Source of the DNA: Chamaecyparis obtusa
Lineage: Eukaryota > Streptophyta > Pinopsida > Cupressales > Cupressaceae
NCBI GenBank assembly: GCA_027943335.1
Contig: BSBK01003554.1
Coordinates: 310,001 to 374,000, forward strand
Direction: 5' to 3'
DNA length: 64,000 bases
The position numbers were made by a program, and so were the translations under genes. Positions 1-9,479 of this stretch are shown here, one piece after another (positions within the stretch are counted from its first letter, which is position 1; the number at the start of each line of letters is the position of its first letter). The notes under the pieces are model-generated. The model was given only the letters and a program-made list of their open reading frames with translations, ran no database searches and was not told where the DNA came from.

Positions 1-2271
1 ATCAAATTCTTCAGGATCAGATTGAGTAAATATTTGTTTCTCATAATCAGAGAAAATCTTTCTCTTATGATCAACATCTGGACAACTTGCTTCATCATCT
101 GAGGACACAAAATCCTCTATTGGATCTGTAGTAAACATGTTAATGGCAGGCTTTTCAGATTCTTCATAATCTCCTGCACATGAGTTATCAGCCTCTTCTC
201 CTAAGGCTTGGGCCACAGCACACTGGAAAGGTGAATGAGGCATATTACAAGCTACATACCAAGGAGTGTTTTCTACATTGTGTGTAGTATTTTTCTTTAA
301 GGGATCTGGGGTATCTCTCCCTTTTTGTACCTCATTACTGTCAAGAACAGGTCTCCCATCCTTCCAATTAGTTTTGTAAGGCATGTCTCTCAAATTAGGG
401 GCCTTGTCCTGCCTTTGATAAGGGGGTCTTGCATCTTGAAAGTTTCTACCACCTTTATCAAATCTTATTGGGAACTCCTTGTTAGCACCCTGTCCTTTAT
501 CCTCCTCTTTAAAAGGCCTTGCATGTTGTGGTCTGGTTTCTTTCCACAATTTACCCTCATCCCTCTTGTACATTTGGCCAGATGCCTTTCGGTTACTCTC
601 AATATTTATGGCCAACTTAAATGCATCCCTAAGGGTGTGGGGATTTTTATCTCTTAGGAGATAAGACATTTTACCATCCATGGAATTGAAATAAGTGGTC
701 ATGCAAACTGCATCATCCAACCTCAATACCTGGAACAATTTGTACATAGCCTTTTGAAACCGGCTATTGAATTCTGACATGCTCTCATTATAATTTTTCT
801 TGATATTATTGAATTCATTGAGCATGTAACTAGAATTTACATGTTCAGCATACTGCTCCTTAAAAATCCTGACAAATTCATCCCATGAAGCAATACTGTT
901 CTCAGGTAACCCTCTATACCAATCCCTAGCATCTTCAATCAATGATTGAACAAAAAGTTTCATTATGACATCTTCATGCTCAATCTCATAGTCATTAACT
1001 TTATCTGTGAAAAACTTCAAATGCTCTTCACAGGTAATAACATTATTCCCAGTGAATAATGGGATCTTCTTCCTGATTTCATTGGGAATGGCATTAGGTT
1101 AGCCAGGAATACCATCAAAAAACAAGGGCCTATATCTATCCAAATGAACTGGTCATCTTTGGATAGTTGGCTGATTTGAAGGGGTAATTGCAACATTTTG
1201 ACAGGGTATAGTTCCCACTGTACCCTGAGAAACCAAGGGAACTTGACTAGGAAATTGTCCAGATGGATATTGTCCAGAGTGAAAGGCTTGAGTATTTGGA
1301 ATTGCAATGTTAGGCTGACTGGATGAAGTTGTTCCTATGGTAATAGGGACAAAACTACTAGCAGATGTATTCATGTTAGCATGTAAGAAGGAAATCTTCC
1401 TTTTCATTTCATCTGCAGCAGCCTCTAACTCAAGTTTCTCAAGTTGCATAGCCAAATCCTCCTTTGCTTTCCTAGCTCTGTCTAAATCTGCACTAGCTTG
1501 AGTAGGCACATTAGGAATGGGCACAACCTTCTTCGGTTCATTTATAGCAACACCCACCACCTTTTGTTTTCCCTTATCAGGGATTTCCTTGGGAGCAATT
1601 TTAATCTCCTTGTTTATTTTGATTTCAGAGGGATTCAGTTGTCTTAAGACATGACCTGTTCCCTCAAATTCACTTTGTTTGGGCCTGGTATCCTGAGCTT
1701 GCTTTCTCAAAGCTTGCATATCACCAAACAATTCTTTATCCAAACCTTGTACATCCTGGTTTAGATCACTAACATGGGTCTCATTTCTCCTGGTTCTTTT
1801 GAGGAGTTCTTCCCTTTCCAGAAGCAATTCACGAAGCTGTTGTTCCCTTATCTTCGTTCTATTAGCAATTTCTGCTAATTGCTCACGTTCCTTTTCTCTC
1901 AAAGCAATCACTTCCTCTCTTAACTTCTCAGAATCATAAGAAGCTGTTTCAGCAGTAGAGGTTTCATCAGGTTGTTCAAGGGTTTCTCTAGCAGGGAAAA
2001 AACCTACTTCTGTGACTACTTCTTTCTGCATATAGACCTCTGGTGCGACCCTTTTGACATGCTCAGGATCGCTAGAAGATGAAGAAGTTTCATGAGGAAG
2101 TGGAACATGAAATCTTTCTCGAGAATGAGCCTGGGAACTAGCATTATTTTGGCCTCTCCTAGACCATTGCTTTCTGCTTAGTGTGTGGAGTTCATCCCCT
2201 ATATTATCTTCTGGATGATCCCTATAATACGACCTAGTGTTCCTTGGTCGACTCATTGTAAATGACAACAA
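1..2271 (-). pseudogene. Ty3/gypsy gag, open at left window edge (element G1)
   Basis: One minus-strand frame runs from ATG at 2271 (or the second Met six codons later, MSRPRN) to the window edge, more than 750 codons. Only two in-frame stops break it: TGA at 1153-1155 and TAA at 1099-1101, both one transition from Arg (CGA) or Gln (CAA). The first ~370 residues are charged and partly coiled coil (for example REEVIALREKEREQLAEIAN). The capsid-like retrotransposon gag core lies at about 1060-600, with WYRGLPENSIASWDEF followed by a helical stretch. The part towards the edge is basic, then acidic. No clear CCHC knuckle is seen before the window ends. Gag would package element RNA in cytoplasmic particles. 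A PBS and an LTR lie just upstream, as expected of a 5' gag. The assignment is firm at superfamily level; the lineage is not certain. Confidence 0.85.
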
Positions 2272-2426
2272 TGTTTACAAAATTTTGCAAATAACAGCAA
2301 CTGGTAACACAGATTTCTTTAGAGTCGCCACCCACTACTCAAGCAGGAATGAAAAATATTTTTACTGGTCTACAAACATACAATAGACAAGATTTGCACT
2401 AACCTATTGCAGGCTATCAAAATAAA

Positions 2427-2444
2427 TCCCCACCAGAGTCGCCA
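2427..2444 (-). promoter_or_regulatory. Primer-binding site, tRNA-Arg type (element G1)
   Basis: On the minus strand the 18-nt TGGCGACTCTGGTGGGGA begins four bases after the LTR end. It matches the form of a tRNA-Arg-primed PBS used by some plant Ty3/gypsy elements such as the Ogre/Tat group. This fixes the LTR/leader boundary and the direction of the element. The tRNA identity is from memory of the family and not from a search. Confidence 0.7.
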
Positions 2445-2448
2445 ATTT

Positions 2449-3658
2449 TGTTAGTATTTGAACCTACAGATTAATCAAATACTCAAATAATCCCAATGGC
2501 TGTAACCTAGCAAGTTACAAACTACTAAGGTATTAAGGTTAAAACCTTCTTCACTTCGAGTAATACATACTCAGGCGGGTGTACCTCTATCAATTCAACG
2601 TTCAGCTGAGCTCTGAATTGAGAACTAGCTCCTTCACTGCTCTGTTACTGCCTTCAAAATCCAGATCAATAAGTTGCTAAAACTCTGAGTATAGCCCAAA
2701 TCATCCTGATACACAACATCATGATATAGACTATAAAAACAGCAACACGATACAATGGCTTAAGGATATTCATCCTTCTTCCTTTTAGAGTTAAACTCAA
2801 GGAAGGGTTAACCTCGTTTATTGCTTCTACAAAGCACTGAAATACATATTTATGAACTTGTCATAATATGACTCAAGTCTGGAAATTATGCATATGAAGT
2901 AAAATTTTAATCAATTATATATCTGGATGGTAAACGAATGTAAGTGGATCTAAAACCAGTCCCTTATCCGCTGGGCATCAGAGTCGAACTCTACCTTCAC
3001 ATATATCTATTAAAACGAATACAATGAAACTCCAATAACATGCCTAACATATCATTGTTTCTATTCCTAAACCTGTCATCAAATCTACATATAGATATTC
3101 AATTCCCAGAGACCTCCCCTAAGATTTTACTCTTTCCTTGAAAGATACTTAAGCTCAACCCCTACATTCACCTTGTGAAAGATGTATTTAAACTGTCTTA
3201 CAATTTAAATGCATAAAGAAACTAAAACATCCCACATGTAAAGACAATCCAATTGTAGTAACAGAACTCCAGTGTATTTGTATTAATTGATAAAATGCAT
3301 TCGTACAATTTTCCTTGATTTCACAGAAAATCAGGTTCTATATTTCAGACCTCTCTTTTACAAAATATTTTCCAACCTCGATCAACAATAGGAACAGACT
3401 ATTTATACTAATCAACCATCCTGGAATCCTCGAAAGGATGCAACAAGCTTTGGATGGCTGATAGAAAATTGCGCTAGAAAACAAAAGAAAATACAAACAG
3501 AAAGATATTTAACAAAGACAGCAAGGCGTATTTTCAGTTCTGAACGACTTCCGCAGCTGGCACCTTTGTTTGTAGATATTTTCAGAGCAGTTACCAAGTT
3601 TGTCATATGAATGATGACCGCCATTACAGGCTAACTTACATCATTCTCTGTTTGAACA
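2449..3658 (-). repeat. LTR of minus-strand Ty3/gypsy element(s) G1
   Basis: On the minus strand the segment starts TGTTCAAAC and ends ATACTAACA, giving a TGTT...AACA terminal inverted repeat and a length near 1.21 kb. The inner edge is fixed by the adjoining PBS. The outer edge is placed where a purine-rich tract (TTTGAGGGAGAG) stops. No second copy is present in the window, so the outer boundary has not been checked by LTR-LTR alignment. An LTR with a PBS on one side and a PPT plus ORF on the other would serve two adjoining element copies. Confidence 0.6.
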
Positions 3659-3675
3659 TGCTCTCCCTCAAATTC
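3659..3675 (-). promoter_or_regulatory. Candidate polypurine tract beside LTR
   Basis: The minus strand reads AATTTGAGGGAGAGCA directly before the TGTTC that opens the LTR. Purine tracts in this position prime plus-strand DNA synthesis in LTR elements. It is short and not perfectly purine, so the call rests mostly on position. Confidence 0.45.
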
Positions 3676-3697
3676 TGGATCAGGTGCCAAGTGCGAT

Positions 3698-6600
3698 CTA
3701 TTCTTCTTCCTCCTCCGTCAGCTGGATGACCGGTTTCTTCTTCTTCTTTGTGATTAGCTTTTCCCAAGCTGCCACATCATCATCAGATGGCCAATAGTAG
3801 CTCTGCAGCTCCTGTAACAAGTTGACTTGCCGTTCCCATGTAGAATCAGTTACATTTTTAACTTCTGATATAAACTTGATACAATCACTTTCAACTTTGA
3901 ATAAACTATCAATTATATTGTTAGTTCCTTCTACGTCCAAAGCCTTATTGTCTTTTAGGAAGGCATCTTGATTGATGACCAACTGACCCATTGACAGCTT
4001 CCAATCTTCTAGCTTAACCACATTTCCATTGTCATCATATACCGGGGGCAGATACTTGCTGTAATCTTTATCAAACATGGCTAACTTAGCCTTTATTTGG
4101 TTTGATTTTCCTTTAAAAAACTTTGATGCTGCACTTATTAAGCCAATCCTTTCAAACACTTCAGTTACTACGTTTGGGATATCAGGCCTGTGTTCTTGTA
4201 AACTGTCAAGCTTATCAAACAATAAATTCCTCCCAGACCAAATACTATAGAGTGGTTCCAAGGTGGCCAAATAGTCATTCACCTTTTGATTGGTCTGATG
4301 TAACAGGCTGACTGATTTATGAACTGCATCCATCCTGTCCTTTATTTTGTCCTGCCTGTACTGCACTATTTTGGCTATAATGTCCAGGGATGCATCCAAT
4401 TTCACCTTTTCCAAGTCTTCAGCAGGTCCCTCAATTGCCTCCAAATTTACCTGAACAGGTACCTCAACTTGCAAAGGAGGAGGAGGAATTATTTTTGAGG
4501 CTTCCTCAAGTTTGACATTTATTTCTGCCAGCTCATCTTCCAACTGTTTGATCCTCATCATTTTCAGATCTCTGTCCTTGGCTACCATGCTTGAACTCTC
4601 AAACAATTTGTTATATCTTTCTGACAGCTGAGCTGTCTTGGCTTCATTCAGATTAGCCCAATGAGTTACTGCCTTGGAGACCTCAAGGTCTGTTGTATTT
4701 TGTACAGTCCATATAATTTTATTCCCCTCCATCTTATCCTCTATACTCAATAGGGATGGCTTTTGAGTTTTGGGAGCCATGGACCACATTGCAACAGCCT
4801 GGGACTTAGGGTCATAGCCACTTCCTCTAATCATGTCACCAATGTGAACTTCATATGATAGGCTACCCTCTGGTTGCTTTCTTAGTTGATCAATGAGGAA
4901 TGCAGAAGTCAGATCCCATCCTAGGGTTAACAACATTCCACTTGATTTAACCAAATCTCTGGCTTCGTCCACTGTGATGGGATCAAGGCTAGGATCATAT
5001 GAAGCAAGAGCTCTCAAAGTTTCTTCACTAGGCTCCATACCTTCAGGCAGAGCTTTCTTCACTTCTTGCTGCTTATTCCAAATGAGAAAACTCTTGAACT
5101 CATCAGTCTTAATGAACTGATCATCACTCAAGAATTCCTCTTGATAGACCTCTCTGATATCCTTCTCTAACCATAAGGACTTTTCTCTGTCTTCTTGCTC
5201 CATGGCTATCTTCTTGCCTGCTCTTATTGCTTTCCTCAATTGATGATGATATGGCCTATCACCTGGTACAAGAGCAAATGCTCTGTCAATTTCCCTTCTT
5301 TGTCTCACATGCCTTGAAGGTTCACCTTCCTCAAGCCTCTGTCTCTTCAATGGTGGCTCTGAGATATCCTGCATTTTTGGTTGATCTTGAGTAAGATCAA
5401 CAACTGGTGGTCTCTCAACCTGTGGAGGACTATCTTCTTCTTGTGACTCATCAGTGAATTCTTCCTCATCGGAAGATGAATAATCTTTCTTCTTCTTCTT
5501 CTCTAGCTCATTCTGATCAATCAAGCCTTCCAATTGATTTGCCAAGGTGTCATACTTTTCAATCATCCCATCAATCCTCTTCAAATAAGGAAGATCAGGG
5601 AAAAAACCCTCAAAAGGAATCTGAGATGCTTTCAACTGGTTGGACAAATCGACTAAATCAAAGAATCTGTACCATCTCCTTTTAACTTCATCTTCATCTA
5701 AGATGTTTCTGATCACATCTTCTTCATCCAAACCTTCATGCTCTTTGATCACACCAATGTTTGGGATGTAAGCCATCCTGGCAGTCTTGATGAAATCCTC
5801 AGGATCTATGTGCCTACAAGCACCAGTAACCATTTTGAATTGTTGTAGCCATGCACTGATTTGAGGAAAAGCCCTCTTTCCTATCAGGAAATCACCTACC
5901 TTGAATTGCCTAGGTGTGAATGTACCCTTTCTATGAGGGGCCAGGAGCTCTTTATCCGTACACATAAGCTGCCAAACAAATTCCAAACAAGCCAACCTCG
6001 GAGGCACATACTTTGGTAATAAATGTGGGGGTTGGGGACAGCCATAAACTCTGATAATTGTGGAATTATCTCCCAAGTAGAAATCACCCCAATTGTGATT
6101 TCCATCCCACTTATCCACATACTGCAGTGGTCTTAAAAGCCTGAGGACTCTAGGAGATAACCTAGTGACATTTATACCTAACATCCTGATAATTGGATAA
6201 ACAATGAAATTCTGAAAAACACAAAAATCTCCCTCATTAGATGTAGAATTCCATATTCTCACCCACAACTGCACTGGGTTGTGCTGATCCTTGAAACTGA
6301 ACCTTGGTTTTAACATGTTTGCATCAAAACTGTTGATGTTGAAAAACAGAATCAAATGCATTAATAGAGAATAATGCATGAACTCAATAGGGCTTTTACT
6401 TTCTTGGACAGACATTAGCCCCTGATGCATCCTATCGATCACAAACTGGATGTAATCATAGTCAGTGTTTACCAAAGGATTTTGAATATCCAGGATGATC
6501 ATCAGCAAGTCTGCTGGTAAAAATTCTGCATTCCCATCCATTCCCAAAACTCTACATAATGCATAACAAGTATATCTCATATAATGATGGAGGGATTTGA

Positions 6601-7291
6601 ACTGGTATGGGGCATTCATGTTAGCAGGAAGGGGGGCTATATATTTGTCCTGTTTTGTCATATGCTTAACCAATTGGTCTTTTACTGACCCTACATTGCT
6701 TCTGTATCTTGCCTTTTCTTTGTTCAAATCAATCTCAGTGGAAAAGGACGTGTAAAGACCAAAAGCTTTCATAAAAGATCCCCTATCAAGAGTAACTAAG
6801 GGTGATTGGTCTTCTTTTCTGATTGTCCTTGAGATAGGGTCATATCTTCTGGCTAGGGCAACAATTAAATCAATATCTAGGAAAACGTCAGGGACAACCA
6901 TTTTTCCTAGTCCTAGCACCCAACCATTACATACAGGAACATGCTTATTTCTATTGCCGTAAAAGAAATTGAAAATGGTGTAACCTGTGAATTCCAGAGT
7001 GATTGGGTCTCTACACCGTTCCAAAAGATCTTGAAACACGTCATCAGCAGCCCTCTTGTTCTGACTGGAGCCCGGCAACAGTTTCAGGAATTCATCTGAA
7101 AAATTAGGCTTATTCTTGTCCTCACCAGCTTTGGACTTGGCCTCACCACTGGAAGACGCTGCACTCTTCTCAGGTTGACTCATCTTTGCTATAGGAACAC
7201 CTTCAATTCTCTGTATCTCAAATGCTTTTATGCTCTGAAATGCTCTGGACAGACAGAAACTCTCAATGACTGAAACTTGAACAAATAACAA
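3698..7291 (-). CDS. Intact 1197-codon ORF of unknown function beside LTR
   Basis: Uninterrupted ORF in a window where nearly every other long frame is broken. The first Met is at 7291; the Met at 7181-7183 (MSQPEKSAASSSGEAKSKAG) is an equally good start. I do not recognise a named family. Visible parts: a Ser/Lys-rich start; a helical globular region to about residue 560 with aromatic-rich stretches (LHHYMRYTCYALCRVLGMDG); an acidic stretch near residue 608 (SSSDEEEFTDESQEEDSPP); a basic nuclear-signal-like PLKRQR near 650; a coiled coil near 900-935 (MMRIKQLEDELAEINVKLEE); and a C-terminus of KKKKKP followed by acidic residues. No signal peptide or membrane segment is evident. The stop lies about 40 bp from the purine tract and LTR, on the retroelement sense strand. 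The best reading is an additional ORF between pol and the 3' LTR of a Ty3/gypsy element. It may share a fold with the third ORFs of elements A and B (inference). It could also be a captured host gene. Confidence 0.6.
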   Translation of the reverse strand: MLFVQVSVIESFCLSRAFQSIKAFEIQRIEGVPIAKMSQPEKSAASSSGEAKSKAGEDKNKPNFSDEFLKLLPGSSQNKRAADDVFQDLLERCRDPITLEFTGYTIFNFFYGNRNKHVPVCNGWVLGLGKMVVPDVFLDIDLIVALARRYDPISRTIRKEDQSPLVTLDRGSFMKAFGLYTSFSTEIDLNKEKARYRSNVGSVKDQLVKHMTKQDKYIAPLPANMNAPYQFKSLHHYMRYTCYALCRVLGMDGNAEFLPADLLMIILDIQNPLVNTDYDYIQFVIDRMHQGLMSVQESKSPIEFMHYSLLMHLILFFNINSFDANMLKPRFSFKDQHNPVQLWVRIWNSTSNEGDFCVFQNFIVYPIIRMLGINVTRLSPRVLRLLRPLQYVDKWDGNHNWGDFYLGDNSTIIRVYGCPQPPHLLPKYVPPRLACLEFVWQLMCTDKELLAPHRKGTFTPRQFKVGDFLIGKRAFPQISAWLQQFKMVTGACRHIDPEDFIKTARMAYIPNIGVIKEHEGLDEEDVIRNILDEDEVKRRWYRFFDLVDLSNQLKASQIPFEGFFPDLPYLKRIDGMIEKYDTLANQLEGLIDQNELEKKKKKDYSSSDEEEFTDESQEEDSPPQVERPPVVDLTQDQPKMQDISEPPLKRQRLEEGEPSRHVRQRREIDRAFALVPGDRPYHHQLRKAIRAGKKIAMEQEDREKSLWLEKDIREVYQEEFLSDDQFIKTDEFKSFLIWNKQQEVKKALPEGMEPSEETLRALASYDPSLDPITVDEARDLVKSSGMLLTLGWDLTSAFLIDQLRKQPEGSLSYEVHIGDMIRGSGYDPKSQAVAMWSMAPKTQKPSLLSIEDKMEGNKIIWTVQNTTDLEVSKAVTHWANLNEAKTAQLSERYNKLFESSSMVAKDRDLKMMRIKQLEDELAEINVKLEEASKIIPPPPLQVEVPVQVNLEAIEGPAEDLEKVKLDASLDIIAKIVQYRQDKIKDRMDAVHKSVSLLHQTNQKVNDYLATLEPLYSIWSGRNLLFDKLDSLQEHRPDIPNVVTEVFERIGLISAASKFFKGKSNQIKAKLAMFDKDYSKYLPPVYDDNGNVVKLEDWKLSMGQLVINQDAFLKDNKALDVEGTNNIIDSLFKVESDCIKFISEVKNVTDSTWERQVNLLQELQSYYWPSDDDVAAWEKLITKKKKKPVIQLTEEEEE

Positions 7292-7629
7292 CGAGCTTCA
7301 ACTTATTTATCGATATGAATCCAAGGTGTGCAACTACCATAGTTAATGAAAATATCCTTAATGGATCCCATATTCAATTTCATGTACCCCCAGATTTCAA
7401 ATTTTGAGCTCGCCATGTCCGGATGTTGACAGATAGATTAAACTACTTGAAAACAAGGTGAAGAGGGAATGATCAGGATTCTGTACTTTTAAACTGTTTG
7501 CGTCATGCAATCTTTCTTCTTGAAGCTGATTTAATGGCTTACTGGTTTTATGTCCATATCGACAAAGTACTTTATCTATGTGGTAACGGTCCTTTTTCTT
7601 TTTCCTTTATGACCCTTTTCATCTGAGCT

Positions 7630-8925
7630 CATTTAGCGAACCAACGACTAATGGCTTCTCTTAATCGCTGAATAGAATGCTAACCCTAGCTATCAACCGT
7701 AGAACTGGCGACCACTGGCTTCGCTAGTTCTCTGAATCTTTGTTTGACCCTGGTTCACATCTGGAGAACTAGCGACTATTAGCTTCGCGGGTTCTCAGAA
7801 TCCTATCCTTAACCATCCAAGCATTTCGTGAATCAGCGAACAAAGGGTTCCTACTTACACAGTTAACCTGCAATTACCATTTGGCGAACTAGCGAACAAA
7901 ACCATCTCCCATTCTCTTAATGTTATGACTGACGGTCAATTTTCCTAGAGATCTAGCAAACAAAGGGTTCACGCATTCACTGAAAGATATACTTAACCGC
8001 TTGACTGTCTAGAGAACTGGCGAACACTGGCTTCGCTGGGTCGCTAAATCATTTAACTTAATCATCACTTTATACTAGGATTCCAGATTGACCGTTGATC
8101 TTCATCAATCGATGGCTATCGCTAGTTCTCTGAATAACAAAACCCTTGACCATTTTATTCCGAGAATCAGCGAACAAAGCCATTTGCTAGTTCTCTAAAT
8201 ACTCTATATCAATGACAATTTCATTTCGAGAATAAGCGACTGAAGCCTTACAACTTATCATCCATTGATTTGCTTATTCGCCAGATTGCTTTAACCTTTA
8301 CCTTTTTATTAAGAGAACTAGCGACCAAAGAGCATCGCTGAATCGCTGAATGGTTTAGCATATTACCAACTTATTCTGAGAATCAGCGAACAAAGAAAAA
8401 TTATCTCCGCTGAAATCCTTTTGGGCAAACCATCAGAACCGCCAATTTTGGAGGATAACATTATTTTCATTTAGTCGCTCATTCGCCAGATCAAATATAC
8501 AGGACCCACAGATATCTTGGGATTAAAACAGGGCCGTTGATCTTGAAAGCAATCCACGGTATTCGCTAATTCTCTGAATATCACAACCCTTGACCGCCAG
8601 ATTCTAAGAACAAGCGAACAAAGAGCATTCGCTGAATCTCTAGATTTTTTCAAAAGACCGCCAAGTATTGCGAGAACTGGAGATAACCGCCATTCTCTAG
8701 TTCTCGGAAAAGAAAATGAAACCGCCGAAACACTTGGAGACTTAGCGAACAAAGGGTTAGATGCTTGGCTTTAATGCATTCGCCAATTCGCTGGATGTTT
8801 GGGATAACCGCTGGAGGATCTAGAGAACTGGTGACTGATATTAATAATGAACATGAACATGACTCATTCGCTGAATCGCTAAGTGGTTTTGACCTTTGAT
8901 AATACATTTCCCGATTCAGCGAACA
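7630..8925 (-). repeat. Array of diverged hairpin-forming repeats
   Basis: About 1.3 kb built from variants of a motif whose left arm is near GAGAACTAGCGA and whose right arm is near TCGCTAGTTCTC, joined by a short spacer often reading ACAAAG. The arms are reverse complements. Examples: 7701-7711 with 7721-7732, 7764-7775 with 7785-7796, and 8162-8173 with 8185-8195. GCGAACAAAG recurs near 7837, 8172, 8390, 8613 and 8748, and most right arms are followed by CTGAAT. Spacing is irregular, about 60-110 bp. The array lies 5' of the 1197-codon ORF on its sense strand. Ogre/Tat-type elements are known to carry tandem repeats in their 3' untranslated part; the hairpin design is what is odd here. Function unknown. 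Confidence 0.7.
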
Positions 8926-9230
8926 CTAGGGGCAAATACGCATGTGCACAAATAGAAACTTAAGTGATTAAAAGGTAACCAAGAAAAAGAAACAAGAAAG
9001 CCACATGAAGTTTGGAAACGAATGGAAACATTTTTGGAAGACAAGACCTAGGGTAAGGGTTTTCTTGAACATGTCAAGACCATTTTCACAACACTTTACA
9101 AACCCTAGTCCAGGAAAAACACTCGCATGGAGACCTAAACCATGAATTTGACTTCAAACCTTGAAAAATTTTAGGATACCCAACACCACCGTTATACGAT
9201 TTGAAAAATTTCAAAGGATGGGGGTGTGGA
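8926..9230. other. Spacer without recognised gene
   Basis: AT-rich sequence with no usable frame, LTR or PBS. It joins the minus-strand hairpin array to the plus-strand element A. The strand switch means that an element boundary or deletion junction lies in or near this stretch, but I cannot place it. Confidence 0.4.
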
Positions 9231-9479
9231 TGCCTGCTCTCCTCAGACTAATCATACTATGGTTGGTGCTCCTAAAGTTGTCTCTGATGTTATAGATGCT
9301 CCTTATACGGCTGTTGGCTAGAATGGTGTCCCTATTGCTATTGTTTCTATTGCTGATGCTGCTATTGATGCTATCTCTGGGGCAGTTGGTGTTGGTTCAC
9401 CTGGTTTAGCTGTCTTGGCAGCTACTGCTACTATTGTCTTTGGCAGCTATTGCTACTATTGTCTTGGAGCGACCACCTT
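9231..9479 (+). other. Ala/Ile/Val-rich low-complexity segment at the 5' edge of element A
   Basis: The plus frame reads as a GCT/ATT-rich, Ala-, Ile- and Val-rich peptide with one stop (for example IAIVSIADAAIDAISGAV). A 24-bp near-exact tandem duplication covers 9417-9440 and 9442-9465. The equivalent place in element B has a leader and the gag start instead, so this segment is not conserved. It may be a junction product or a remnant of another repeat. No function is assigned. Confidence 0.4.

Noticed and set aside
325..664. Plus-strand frames of 110 and 61 codons
   Set aside because: They lie opposite the clean gag frame of element G1 and have no recognisable features.
7630..8925. CRISPR-like array
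   Set aside because: Units vary in length and sequence, spacing is irregular and the motif is self-complementary; the setting is a plant retroelement.
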